Under the pieces are notes generated by a model that saw only the letters and a program-made list of their open reading frames with translations, was not told the DNA's origin and ran no database searches. Below, in pieces: positions 8,587-17,111 of a stretch of DNA of 64,000 nt. Source of the stretch: Lachnospiraceae bacterium (GTDB taxonomy: Bacteria > Bacillota > Clostridia > Lachnospirales > Lachnospiraceae); assembly GCA_028689585.1 (NCBI GenBank), contig JAQVCW010000004.1:1-64000 (forward strand), in the 5' to 3' direction. The first letter of the stretch is position 1. Every line of letters begins with the position of its first letter. Made by a program: the position numbers and the translations under genes.

Positions 8587-11160
8587 ATTTTTCACAATCG
8601 CCGCCTGCTGGCGGTTCTGCTGCTGATCTTTCTGACAAATGGGTTTCTGTTCACTTGGGAACAGGGGAAGGAAAGCTACGGCCTTGATCTGTCACCGCCT
8701 CCGTCCGTTTTCATTTCCGTTGGGGCGGACGGACAGATGCCAAATCACGGTACGGAAATCACCGGAGCTGCCTGCTATCAGGCCTATCGTACATGGCTGT
8801 CAAAGGTTCGGGATATGCCTTTGACGGAGGCAGGCATATGCCTGGCACAGGAAAAGGAACGGCTGTCAGGCATCCTTGAACTGGCTGATTTACTGGAAAC
8901 AAGGGGCGGCCTGTATGGGCAGGACAAGCTGAATGAGTACCGGGAAAAATTTCCGGAGCTGACACAGCAGCTTGAGCGCGGTACTGCTGACCTGGCGCAG
9001 CTTGAGCGCGATGATGCCGATCTGGCGCAGCTTGAGCACGGTGATGCTGATCTGGCGCAGCCTGAGCGCGGTGATGCTGACCTGGCGCAGCTTGAGCGCG
9101 GTGATCTTGACCTGGCGCAGGCGCAGCTTGACTATGCTGCCGTCAACAATCTGCTGCGCCAAATAACTTATTTGGAAGGATATGATGCATACCTGTCCTC
9201 CATTCAGGCAAATAAGGAAAATATGCTGACCTTCTCCATTTTTAATGATCCGAATAGCTTTTCCGGCCGAAATATTCTCAAAACGGCGGCCGAGTTTGAT
9301 GTCCTGCAGGGGATTACCCTTAAACTGGGGGCAGATGGAGCAGTCAACGCTTTTATGAGCTTTCCGCTGACGGATTATCTGCTTCTTGCCGTGCTTGCAC
9401 TCATTTGCCTTGCGTTCCTGGAGGAACGGAAAAAGGGCCTGTGGAGCATTGTTCATGCCACACCCCATGGCCGTCTGCGGCTGGCATGGCAGAGAGGCGC
9501 CACTGTGTTGGGCACATCGGTCTGTGGCGTACTGCTTTTATACGGCAGCAATATCCTGCTGGGCTTTTTCATTTACGGCGGCTGGGAGGACTTAGGCCGG
9601 GCAGTGCAGTCAGTGGAAATTCTCGGAACGCTGCCCGTGCTTTGCAGCGTTGGGTCGTTTCTTCTCCGGTATTTCTTTCTGCGGATTGGGGCGGCGTTTT
9701 TGATGGGACTGCTGATGTGGCTGCTGCTCCTGGCTATTACCAATGTCAAATATACCATTGTCATATTGGCGGTGTTTTTGACTGTAGAATATGTCCTGTA
9801 CACCTTTTTGCCGGTGCAGAGCGTGTTCAATTTATTCAAGTATTTCAATATTTTTACTTATATCAGCCTGTCGGAGCTGTACGTCAATTATCTGAACATC
9901 AACCTGTTTGGCTATCCGCTGGGCATTCGCAGCCAATCGCAGCTCGCCCTGCTTCCGCTTTGCGCGGCAATGGCAGCGGGGTGTCTCTTCCTGCATTGCC
10001 ATAAAAAACCGTTCGGAGGCAAAGATCTGTTGGGGCGTGCAGCCTATGGCATCAACCGTGTATGCGACTGCCTGCTCAAAAGGCTGCGAATGCTGGGCAT
10101 GGAACTTCACAAAACGCTGTTCATTCAAAAAGGAATCGTCATTGGGGTGGTATTTGTCTATGCTGCGGCCGGGCTTTCTTATACCCAAAACATTCCGGTT
10201 TACAGCGCCGTCGATCTGTTTGCAAAGCAGTACATTATTGCACTGGAGGGTGTGGCTGATGATGCCCTTTTGGAAAAGATGGACAGGCTTCAGGCGGATC
10301 TGGATGGTACGATTGATGCTTTTGAAGAGGCAAAGAAGCAGTATGCGCGCGGCGATCTTTCGTACCCTCAATTTGATGTTTACGCCCGTGAGGAAATGAC
10401 CGCACAGCTCAAAATCGATGCCCTGGCAATGGTTCGGCTGCGCGCGGAAAATTTGCGGGAGCTTGGGAAGCAAAAAGGATTTATCCCATGGCTGCTGGAT
10501 GAAACGCCTTATGAAAGTGTCTATGGCGAGGCGGCGCAGGGCAACCAGCAAACTGCGGCACTTGTGTCGATTCTTGCGCTGTCTCTGCTGTTGGCCGGGT
10601 GCATGGCTTATGAACGGCAATCCGGTATTGCCTGCCTTTTGGTGTCCACCCCCCGGGGACGAAGGGATGTACTGCTTCGTAAAATTGGAGCGGCCGCCCT
10701 GCTCACAACCGTTGTGTGGGTGCTTCCCAATGCGCTGGAACTCTGGGGGCTGTTTCACACATACGCACCGCACACCCTGTCCGTTCCGCTGCAAAATCTC
10801 TCCATGCTGGAACGCTTTCCTCTGCGCTGCAATATTGGAGGCTTTATGGCACTGCTCTATGGGCTGCGCTGGCTGATGCTCTTTGGCTGCGCCTTGATTG
10901 TTCTTGGCATATCACAGCGGTCACGCCGGCTGGAGACGGCTTATGCAGCAGTGGTCTCCGTGACGGTGCTGCCCTCGCTGCTTTACTTTTATATTGGCAT
11001 TGCTCCTATGAAATATCTGTCCCTTGCCCGCTGCGTTACGGTGATGGAGCTGCTGGTTCCCGGCGGCGGAAGCCTCGGGGCAGGTTTGCCTGCCATCCTC
11101 ACCATGGTTTCAGCATGTGGGGCAGCTCTGTGGAGCCTGAAACGAGGATGGAGGATATGA
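8563..11160 (+). CDS. ABC transporter permease, internally duplicated, with repeat insert
   Basis: This 865-residue membrane protein is the permease partner of the preceding ATPase. It looks like two ABC-2 type halves: each begins with a membrane helix, an extended soluble loop, and a helix followed by an ERKKGLWSIVHATPHGR- or ERQSGIACLLVSTPRGR-like segment (about residues 285-305 and 685-705), with several further helices after each. The first soluble loop contains five copies of a ten-residue repeat, LAQLERGDAD (about residues 136-185). The ATG at 8563 overlaps the stop of a 14-residue frame. The transported substrate is unknown; the linkage to a two-component system and lipoprotein suggests envelope defence or peptide export. 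Confidence 0.85.
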   Translation: MSMREFTRIFHNRRLLAVLLLIFLTNGFLFTWEQGKESYGLDLSPPPSVFISVGADGQMPNHGTEITGAACYQAYRTWLSKVRDMPLTEAGICLAQEKERLSGILELADLLETRGGLYGQDKLNEYREKFPELTQQLERGTADLAQLERDDADLAQLEHGDADLAQPERGDADLAQLERGDLDLAQAQLDYAAVNNLLRQITYLEGYDAYLSSIQANKENMLTFSIFNDPNSFSGRNILKTAAEFDVLQGITLKLGADGAVNAFMSFPLTDYLLLAVLALICLAFLEERKKGLWSIVHATPHGRLRLAWQRGATVLGTSVCGVLLLYGSNILLGFFIYGGWEDLGRAVQSVEILGTLPVLCSVGSFLLRYFFLRIGAAFLMGLLMWLLLLAITNVKYTIVILAVFLTVEYVLYTFLPVQSVFNLFKYFNIFTYISLSELYVNYLNINLFGYPLGIRSQSQLALLPLCAAMAAGCLFLHCHKKPFGGKDLLGRAAYGINRVCDCLLKRLRMLGMELHKTLFIQKGIVIGVVFVYAAAGLSYTQNIPVYSAVDLFAKQYIIALEGVADDALLEKMDRLQADLDGTIDAFEEAKKQYARGDLSYPQFDVYAREEMTAQLKIDALAMVRLRAENLRELGKQKGFIPWLLDETPYESVYGEAAQGNQQTAALVSILALSLLLAGCMAYERQSGIACLLVSTPRGRRDVLLRKIGAAALLTTVVWVLPNALELWGLFHTYAPHTLSVPLQNLSMLERFPLRCNIGGFMALLYGLRWLMLFGCALIVLGISQRSRRLETAYAAVVSVTVLPSLLYFYIGIAPMKYLSLARCVTVMELLVPGGGSLGAGLPAILTMVSACGAALWSLKRGWRI
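8968..9117 (+). repeat. Five in-frame 30-bp tandem repeats inside the permease gene
   Basis: Five contiguous 30-bp units beginning CAGCTTGAGCGCGGTGATGC encode a decapeptide of the form QLERGDADLA. The units differ at several positions, mostly third bases or GTGATGCTGAC variants. The period is a multiple of three, so gain or loss of units would keep the reading frame. They lie in the first extracytoplasmic loop and may form a short coiled or charged helix. Confidence 0.95.
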
Positions 11161-11259
11161 CAGAAGAACTCCTGCAAATGTGCGGCTGCGGTCTTTCTCG
11201 TGCCAGACGGTCAGATGCCCTGGCATGCCTGCCGCTGTAAATTGGCCGTGAATGATAAC

Positions 11260-11400
11260 AAAAAATGCTGCCTTACGAAAGAACCGTCCCCGTTTTTTAA
11301 AAAATGCTGCCTTGCAAAAGAACCGTCCTCGTTTAAAAAAAATGCTGCCTTGCGAAAGAACCGTCCCCGTTTTTTAAAAAAAATGCTGCCTTGCCAAAAA
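11260..11400 (+). repeat. ~39-bp tandem repeats upstream of ptsH
   Basis: Units starting with ATGCTGCC occur at 11265, 11304, 11342 and 11383 (spacings 39, 38 and 41 nt). Each has ATGCTGCCTTGCGAAAG, then GAACCGTCCCCG and a run of T and A; the last unit is cut short. The array fills most of the 347 nt between the permease and ptsH, where no gene is seen. The last unit supplies the -35 box of the ptsH promoter. Confidence 0.93.
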
Positions 11401-11419
11401 CAGGATCGAGTTATATAAT
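11391..11419 (+). promoter_or_regulatory. ptsH promoter
   Basis: TTGCCA at 11391-11396 and TATAAT at 11414-11419 are separated by exactly 17 nt. The -35 box is the TTGC of the last upstream tandem repeat. Transcription would begin near 11427, giving a leader of about 80 nt before ptsH. Confidence 0.7.
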
Positions 11420-11507
11420 AGAAATCATACCTAGACTACAGGTGACGAAAAACTGCGGCGGACAGTCTGTATGCGGCAGTATAAAAAAACATTTGGAGGT
11501 TCCCATT

Positions 11508-11765
11508 ATGAAATCATTTAGTTATGTAATTACCGATGAAGTAGGAATTCACGCAAGACCGGCAGGTATTCTTGCCAAGGAAGCTAAGACCGTAGACTCT
11601 AAGATTACACTGAGCGCAAACGGAAAGACTGCAGAAGCGACCAAACTGATGGCGATCATGAGCATGGGCGTTAAAAAAGGAATGGAAGTGACCGTTACTG
11701 CAGAGGGCGGCGATGAAGACGCATCGATTGCGAAAATGGAAGAGTTCTTCAAAGCGAACCTGTAA
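11508..11765 (+). CDS. ptsH: Phosphocarrier protein HPr
   Basis: This 86-residue cytoplasmic protein passes phosphate from enzyme I to the sugar-specific EII components of the phosphotransferase system. The active-site H15 is in the conserved GIHARPAG. The region that normally carries the regulatory Ser46 reads TKLMAIMSMG, with Lys at position 46 and Thr at 45, so HPr kinase regulation on Ser46 does not seem possible in this protein. The ATG at 11508 follows TTTGGAGG by 7 nt. ptsI starts 87 nt downstream, and the two form the usual operon. The -35 box of its promoter lies in the upstream repeat array. Confidence 0.97.
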   Translation: MKSFSYVITDEVGIHARPAGILAKEAKTVDSKITLSANGKTAEATKLMAIMSMGVKKGMEVTVTAEGGDEDASIAKMEEFFKANL

Positions 11766-11852
11766 AATAGAGATAACAATACCCGGTGAGGTATCTGGCG
11801 CTTCTGGAGAAAATACAGAAGCGTTTCTCAAATATAAAATCGCGGAGGTTCT

Positions 11853-13472
11853 ATGGAACGATACAAAGGGAAATCAATTTTCAAAGGAATTGCCATTGGA
11901 AAGATTAAGTTTTACTTCAAAGGAAAGCAGCAGGTAAAACGGGAAAAGGTGGATAACATAGAAGCCGAGATCCAGCGTTACGAGCAGGCGAAGGAAAAAG
12001 CGGTGGGGCAGTTGAATGCACTGTATGAAAAGGCTGTTCAGGAAGTTGGCGAGGCCAGCGCGGCTATTTTTGAAGTGCATACCATGATGCTGGACGATGA
12101 TGACTACAATGATTCGGTTCACAATATCATTACTTCCCAGGGAGTCAGTGCGGAATACGCGGTGGCGACTACGGGAGATAATTTTGCAACCATGTTTTCC
12201 GAGATGGAGGATGAATACTTTAAGGCAAGAGCGGCGGATATCAAGGATATTTCGGAAAGGCTGATTACGGTGCTTTCCGGCGGAGCTTCGGGCAGCGATA
12301 TCGGGGAAGAACCGGTTATTATTGTGGCGGAGGATCTGGCTCCCAGTGAGACGGTTCAGATGGATAAGGACAAGCTGCTGGCGTTTGTGACAGAGCTGGG
12401 TTCCGCTAATTCACATACGGCGATTCTGGCCCGTACCATGAATCTGCCGGCGCTGATCGGAGTGGAGATTCAGGAATCCTGGAACGGAAAAATGGCGGTG
12501 GTGGATGGCTACAGCGGTACTCTGATTATAGAACCGGACGAGGACGTACTGGCATCCATGAAAGCCAGACAGGAGCAGGACCGCGCCACGAGAGAACTTT
12601 TATCTCAACTGAAGGGCAAGGAAGATGTGACGCTGGACGGAAAACAGATCAAGCTGTATGCGAACATCGGCAGCATCAAAGATGTGGCCATGGTGCTGGA
12701 AAATGATGCCAGGGGTATTGGCCTGTTCCGCAGTGAATTTCTGTATCTGGAAAAAGAAGATTATCCTACGGAAAATGAGCAGTTTCAGGTGTATAAGACG
12801 GTGGCAGAGAATATGGCCGGCCGCCGGGTGGTGATTCGTACACTGGACATCGGCGCTGATAAGCAGGTGGACTACTTTAAAATGGCACATGAAGAGAACC
12901 CGGCTATGGGTTACCGCGCGATCCGCATCTGCCTGGACCGGGTGGAGATTTTCAAGACTCAGCTTCGGGCGCTGTTTCGCGCCAGTGCGTATGGCAGAAT
13001 TTCGATTATGTATCCGATGATCATTTCAGTAGATGAAGTCAGGAAGATCAAGACCATCGTACATCAGGTAAAAGCAGAGCTGGATGCGGAGGGTATCGCA
13101 TACGGTGAAGTGGAGCAGGGCGTGATGATTGAGACACCGGCTGCAGTGATGATCAGCGATCTGCTGGCAGAAGAGGTGGATTTCTTCAGTATTGGAACCA
13201 ACGATCTGACACAGTATACTCTGGCGATCGACCGCCAGAATTCAAAACTGGACTCCATTTATGATTCACATCATCCGGCAGTGCTTCGGATGATTCAGAT
13301 GGTCATTGAGAATGGACACAAGGGCGGTGCCTGGGTTGGCATCTGCGGAGAACTGGGTGCAGATACCACATTGACAGAGACATTTTTGAAAATGGGAATT
13401 GATGAATTGTCCGTATCGCCTACTTTTGTACTGCCGATACGAAAGATTATTCGTGAGACGAACCTGAATTAG
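11853..13472 (+). CDS. ptsI: Phosphoenolpyruvate-protein phosphotransferase (enzyme I)
   Basis: Enzyme I takes phosphate from PEP and gives it to HPr, the first step of sugar uptake by the phosphotransferase system. The 539-residue protein has the N-terminal HPr-binding domain, the swivelling phosphohistidine domain with H188 in SANSHTAILAR, and a C-terminal PEP-binding TIM barrel with DIGADKQVDYF, MIETPAAVMISD and FFSIGTNDLTQYTLAIDR. It is slightly shorter than the usual 570 residues. The start has CGGAGG 6 nt upstream. It follows ptsH and is followed by a hairpin at about 13498-13537. Confidence 0.97.
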   Translation: MERYKGKSIFKGIAIGKIKFYFKGKQQVKREKVDNIEAEIQRYEQAKEKAVGQLNALYEKAVQEVGEASAAIFEVHTMMLDDDDYNDSVHNIITSQGVSAEYAVATTGDNFATMFSEMEDEYFKARAADIKDISERLITVLSGGASGSDIGEEPVIIVAEDLAPSETVQMDKDKLLAFVTELGSANSHTAILARTMNLPALIGVEIQESWNGKMAVVDGYSGTLIIEPDEDVLASMKARQEQDRATRELLSQLKGKEDVTLDGKQIKLYANIGSIKDVAMVLENDARGIGLFRSEFLYLEKEDYPTENEQFQVYKTVAENMAGRRVVIRTLDIGADKQVDYFKMAHEENPAMGYRAIRICLDRVEIFKTQLRALFRASAYGRISIMYPMIISVDEVRKIKTIVHQVKAELDAEGIAYGEVEQGVMIETPAAVMISDLLAEEVDFFSIGTNDLTQYTLAIDRQNSKLDSIYDSHHPAVLRMIQMVIENGHKGGAWVGICGELGADTTLTETFLKMGIDELSVSPTFVLPIRKIIRETNLN

Positions 13473-13497
13473 GGTTATTTTGAAAGAAATGAAGATA

Positions 13498-13537
13498 AAA
13501 AGGCTGCTGTGGTCATTTGTGGACTGCATCAGCCTTT
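13498..13537 (+). terminator. Possible terminator hairpin after ptsI
   Basis: AAAGGCTG at the 5' side pairs with CAGCCTTT at the 3' side, and the interval between can pair further (GTGGTC with GGACTGC). The T run is short and interrupted (CCTTTCC), so termination may be partial, letting some transcription into the HAD gene 50 nt downstream. Confidence 0.45.
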
Positions 13538-13587
13538 CCTGTATCAGCAGGCAAAGCAAAGCCGGGAAAGGAATACATTAGGAAGTC

Positions 13588-14289
13588 ATGGACCAAAATA
13601 GGATAGAAAAGAAAAAATGGCAGGCCGTAATTTTTGATCTGGACGGTACTTTATTGTATACTTTGGAGGATATTGCGGACAGCGTAAATTACATATTAAA
13701 AAAATATGGTTATGTAGAGAAGACACCGGAAGAAATCCGCCGCTCACTGGGAAACGGAGCCAGAAGGCTGATGAAGCTGGCCGTTCCTCTCGGAGAAGAG
13801 AATAAGCAGTTTGAGCAGATCCTGCTGGAATATGAAGCATATTATGAAAGTCATTGCAGAAGAAAGACCAGACCGTATCCGGGAATTCCAAAGCTGCTGG
13901 AACAGTTGAAGCAGGAGAATATCCGGACAGCTATCGTTTCAAACAAAGGAGATGGAGCAGTTAAAGCCCTGAATGAAATCTATTTTTCAAAATATATGGA
14001 CACCGCAGTAGGGGAACGAAGCGGGATGAAAAAAAAGCCGGCACCGGACACGGTGCTTGAGGCATTAAAGGAGCTGGGGACTGACCGGGAACACGCGGTC
14101 TATGTAGGGGATTCTGAAGTGGATTTTAAGACCGCCGCCAATGCGGGGATGACCTGCATTCTGGTAACCTGGGGGTTTCGGGACAAAGAGCAGCTTTTGC
14201 ACCTCGCACCGGATCACCTGGCGGATACGCCGGAAGAAATTTTCCAGATACTCACCGCTATGGAAGAAGCAGAGTGCCTGCAGTCTTAA
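13588..14289 (+). CDS. HAD-family hydrolase, phosphoglycolate phosphatase-like
   Basis: This 233-residue enzyme belongs to the haloacid dehalogenase superfamily and should be a Mg2+-dependent phosphatase. The nucleophile D17 and acid D19 are in FDLDGT, motif II is the Ser in TAIVSNKGD, motif III includes the Lys in MKKKPAPDTV, and motif IV is YVGDSEVDFKTAANAG. The helical cap between the motifs is of the type found in Gph and PgmB. The substrate cannot be fixed; 2-phosphoglycolate or a similar small phosphate ester is likely. AGGAAGTC precedes the start at a short distance. Confidence 0.88.
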   Translation: MDQNRIEKKKWQAVIFDLDGTLLYTLEDIADSVNYILKKYGYVEKTPEEIRRSLGNGARRLMKLAVPLGEENKQFEQILLEYEAYYESHCRRKTRPYPGIPKLLEQLKQENIRTAIVSNKGDGAVKALNEIYFSKYMDTAVGERSGMKKKPAPDTVLEALKELGTDREHAVYVGDSEVDFKTAANAGMTCILVTWGFRDKEQLLHLAPDHLADTPEEIFQILTAMEEAECLQS

Positions 14290-14398
14290 TGGTAATTGAC
14301 GTTTGACGAAAAATAACGAAAAACATCTTTTTTTCTGTCATAAAATAGGCTATACTATTTTTTAATAACATAGGAACTCACCAGGAGGATACGGGATT

Positions 14399-14977
14399 AT
14401 GAAGCTTTTGGAAGAAAGAATACGTCAGGATGGCGTTGTAAAACCAGGAAATGTATTAAAGGTAGACAGTTTTTTGAATCATCAGATGGATGTGGATTTG
14501 TTTAATGAAATGGGAAAGGAATTTAAGCGCCTGTTTGCCCGGCATCCGATCAATAAAATCCTGACCATTGAAGCTTCCGGTATCGGGATTGCCTGCATTG
14601 TAGCCCAGCATTTCAACGTGCCCGTGGTTTTCGCCAAGAAAGCCAAAAGCATTAATCTGGACGGTGAGATGTATTCCACGAAAATTGAATCCTTTACTCA
14701 TAAAAAGGTATACGATGTTATAGTAGCGAAGAAATTCCTGCAGCCGGAGGATCATATTCTGATCATTGATGACTTCCTGGCGAATGGCTGTGCAGTGGAT
14801 GGACTGATTGATCTGATCCGCAGTGCCGGCGCTACGGTGGAAGGTGTGGGCATTGCCATAGAAAAAGGCTTCCAACAGGGCGGAGATCTGATTCGCAGCA
14901 AGGGAATCCGTGTAGAATCCCTGGCGATTGTGGACAGCATGGACTGTGATAGCGGAACGTTGACGTTTCGGAGCTAG
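14399..14977 (+). CDS. xpt: Xanthine phosphoribosyltransferase
   Basis: This 192-residue enzyme converts xanthine and PRPP to XMP in purine salvage. The sequence begins [12 protein letters not shown] and has the type I PRPP-binding motif [13 protein letters not shown] (acidic pair D124-D125), both typical of Xpt. GGAGG lies about 9 nt before the start. The leader of about 110 nt shows no purine riboswitch signature, which is common upstream of xpt in other Firmicutes, so regulation probably differs. The TAG stop lies inside the terminal inverted repeat of the 14974-15139 element, so the last codon or the stop may have been set by that insertion. Confidence 0.95.
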   Translation: MKLLEERIRQDGVVKPGNVLKVDSFLNHQMDVDLFNEMGKEFKRLFARHPINKILTIEASGIGIACIVAQHFNVPVVFAKKAKSINLDGEMYSTKIESFTHKKVYDVIVAKKFLQPEDHILIIDDFLANGCAVDGLIDLIRSAGATVEGVGIAIEKGFQQGGDLIRSKGIRVESLAIVDSMDCDSGTLTFRS

Positions 14978-15139
14978 AGCGTGTTTGAAAAATGCTTTCT
15001 GACAGATGTGCGTTCCACTTTGTGGGAGATTTACATCGAATGAGGGAGGCGTAGCGGGCTACGCTGACTGAATTCGATGTGAATATACCGCAAAGTGGGG
15101 CGTACAGATGGCGGGAATGAATTTTCAAACACGCTCTAG
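14974..15139. mobile_element. 166-bp palindromic MITE-like element with 18-bp terminal inverted repeats
   Basis: The left end CTAGAGCGTGTTTGAAAA (14974-14991) is the exact reverse complement of the right end (15122-15139). Most of the interior also pairs: CCACTTTG with CAAAGTGG, ACATCGAAT with ATTCGATGT, and a central GCGTAGCGGGCTACGC. The whole unit could fold into one hairpin of about 75 bp. No transposase is encoded. CTAG at each edge could be a target duplication. The element contains the xpt stop and separates xpt from metY; in RNA it could act as a terminator in either direction. Confidence 0.85.
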
Positions 15140-15196
15140 GACGTGAGGCTTTCGGAAGCAGGGATAAGGAAAAGACATATAGAAGGAGAATTTGAC

Positions 15197-16477
15197 ATGA
15201 GCGATTATAAGATTGAGACAAAATGTATTCAGTCCGGCTGGAATCCGGGCAATGGAGAAGCCAGAGTGCTTCCGATTTATCAGAGCACGACCTTTAAGTA
15301 CGAAACCACAGACGAGATGGGCAAGCTGTTTGATCTGGAAAAGGACGGATATTTCTATACCAGACTGGAAAATCCCACCAGCGATGCGGTTGCATCCAAA
15401 ATTGCGGATCTGGAAGGCGGAGCTGCGGCTATCTTGACGGCATCCGGCCAGGCGGCTACTTTTTATGCGGTGTTTAATATCTGTGAGGCAGGAGATCATG
15501 TCATCTGCACTTTTGCGATTTACGGAGGTACATTAAATCTGCTGGGTGTGACGCTGAAAAAGCTGGGAATCCAATGCACCTTTGTGGATGCGGATGCCAG
15601 CGCAGAAGAGCTGTCAAAGGCATTTCAGCCGAATACCAAAGCAGTTTTTGCAGAGACAATTTCCAATCCTGCTCTGGTGGTGCTGGATATTGAGAAATTT
15701 GCAAAGCTGGCTCATGAGCATGGCGTTCCGCTGATTGTGGACAATACGTTTGCTACGCCGGTGCATTGCCGCCCATTTGAATGGGGTGCGGATATCGTGA
15801 CGCATTCCACGACAAAATATATGGATGGACATGCAGTGCAGGTAGGCGGAGCGGTGGTGGACAGCGGAAACTTTGACTGGGAAGCTCATGCGGAGAAGTT
15901 CCCCGGACTGACAACACCGGATGATTCCTATCATGGAATTACTTATACTCAGAAATTTGGGAATAAAGCATATATTACGAAAATCCGGGTTCAGCTTCAG
16001 CGTGACCTGGGAGCAGTGCCGTCACCAATGAACAGCTTTCTGCTGAATCTTGGCCTGGAAACCCTTCCGCTGCGTGTGGAGCGTCACAGCTATAATGCCC
16101 AGAAGGTGGCAGAATTCCTGAAAGACCATGAAAAAGTGGCTGCTGTGAACTATGCCGGACTTCCGGGAGATAAATATTATGAACTGGCAAAGAAATATAT
16201 GCCAAACGGCACCTGCGGCGTTATTTCCTTTGAACTGAAGGGCGGAAGAGAACCGGCCGTTCGTTTTATGGACAGCCTGAAGATGGCGGCGATCGTAACG
16301 CATGTGGCGGATGCCCGTACCAGCGTGCTTCATCCGGCCAGCCATACCCACCGTCAGTTAAATGACCAACAACTGGCTGCAGCAGGTATTTCACCGGGAA
16401 TGATCCGCCTGTCTGTGGGCATTGAGAATGTAGAGGATATCATTGAGGACCTGAGCCGGGCGCTGGAGAACGCGTAA
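15197..16477 (+). CDS. metY: O-acetylhomoserine sulfhydrylase / aminocarboxypropyltransferase
   Basis: This 426-residue PLP enzyme of the Cys/Met metabolism family should make homocysteine from O-acetylhomoserine and sulfide. The PLP-binding lysine is K207 in HSTTKYMDGH, and YTRLENPT, SGQAATFY and the Asp of IVDNTFATP are the usual family positions. The start at 15197 has GAAGGAG 9 nt upstream; an upstream in-frame ATG at 15143 lacks one. No SAM riboswitch or T-box was recognised in the short space after the 166-bp element. A strong terminator follows at 16512-16569. A close alternative is cystathionine gamma-synthase or methionine gamma-lyase. Confidence 0.9.
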   Translation: MSDYKIETKCIQSGWNPGNGEARVLPIYQSTTFKYETTDEMGKLFDLEKDGYFYTRLENPTSDAVASKIADLEGGAAAILTASGQAATFYAVFNICEAGDHVICTFAIYGGTLNLLGVTLKKLGIQCTFVDADASAEELSKAFQPNTKAVFAETISNPALVVLDIEKFAKLAHEHGVPLIVDNTFATPVHCRPFEWGADIVTHSTTKYMDGHAVQVGGAVVDSGNFDWEAHAEKFPGLTTPDDSYHGITYTQKFGNKAYITKIRVQLQRDLGAVPSPMNSFLLNLGLETLPLRVERHSYNAQKVAEFLKDHEKVAAVNYAGLPGDKYYELAKKYMPNGTCGVISFELKGGREPAVRFMDSLKMAAIVTHVADARTSVLHPASHTHRQLNDQQLAAAGISPGMIRLSVGIENVEDIIEDLSRALENA

Positions 16478-16511
16478 GGCTTGTGCCGAGATTTGCCGCA
16501 CTTGGAGAACA

Positions 16512-16569
16512 AAAAAAGTGACATGGGGCAGACAGACGAGAAGGTCTGTAGGTCGCATGTCACTTTTTT
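16512..16569 (+). terminator. Rho-independent terminator after metY
   Basis: AAAAAAGTGACATG (16512-16525) pairs perfectly with CATGTCACTTTTTT (16556-16569), enclosing a second small hairpin (CAGAC with GTCTG). The T tract on both strands makes it suitable as a bidirectional terminator between metY (plus) and the XRE gene (minus). Confidence 0.92.
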
Positions 16570-16672
16570 GCCATTTATTTTGTTCTCAAAAGGAAAAAAC
16601 CTGTATTGGAGGACATTTAAATGCACTTAAAGGACATTTTCCTCTTTCTTTTCTAAAGATGATATATTACAA

Positions 16673-17002
16673 TTAATTGAGATGAGAGACATACAGATTA
16701 ATCCAATTGAGTATGAAATCTAAATTGCGGTTGCTGAGTGGTTCTATAAGCGCAACAATTTGCTTCACAGTAGGATTTTGAATATCAGAATCTGTGGGAA
16801 AATAGTCGAAGAGCAGATAATCCAGACCGACATCCAGTTCCTCACAGAATTTCAGCAATGTATCAATGGTAGTAGAATTTCTTCCAGTTTCGATACGGCT
16901 GATTTCGCTGACAGACATGCCAGTCAATTCAGATAATTGTTCTTGTGTTATTTTTTTAGCTTTTCGAGCTTTACTTAAACGCTTGCCGATTGAATTTTCC
17001 AT
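16673..17002 (-). CDS. XRE-family helix-turn-helix regulator
   Basis: This 109-residue regulator has an N-terminal XRE/Cro helix-turn-helix (residues 5-60, with QEQLSELTGMSVSEISRIE as the two-helix core) and a short C-terminal region with no recognised domain. The start at 17002 is preferred over an ATG two codons earlier because AAGGAG then lies 7 nt upstream. It is divergent from the unknown gene at 17112, and a perfect palindrome at 17059-17081 lies between them, so it probably represses the lanthipeptide island and perhaps itself. Regulation is inferred from layout. Confidence 0.88.
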   Translation of the reverse strand: MENSIGKRLSKARKAKKITQEQLSELTGMSVSEISRIETGRNSTTIDTLLKFCEELDVGLDYLLFDYFPTDSDIQNPTVKQIVALIEPLSNRNLDFILNWINLYVSHLN

Positions 17003-17058
17003 AGTCATACTCCTTAACAGTCAGTTTAGCAAGTTACCCGTAAAAAGTGAAATGAGTT

Positions 17059-17081
17059 AAATGCTTATACGATAAGCATTT
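17059..17081. promoter_or_regulatory. Operator-like palindrome between the XRE gene and the lanthipeptide island
   Basis: AAATGCTTAT (17059-17068) is followed after ACG by its exact reverse complement ATAAGCATTT (17072-17081). The site is in the 109-nt divergent region, 30 nt before the 17112 start. It is a plausible binding site for the XRE protein. Confidence 0.65.
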
Positions 17082-17111
17082 ATGACCAGAATAATAATGC
17101 AGAGAGAAAGA

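Noticed and set aside
8890-9468. Minus-strand frame with repeated residues
   Set aside because: It is the complement of the in-frame 30-bp repeats of the permease gene.
14290-14398. Purine riboswitch before xpt
   Set aside because: The conserved junction sequences and P1-P3 stems of the purine aptamer are not seen.
15140-15196. SAM riboswitch or T-box before metY
   Set aside because: The space after the 166-bp element is only 57 nt and has no recognisable motif.
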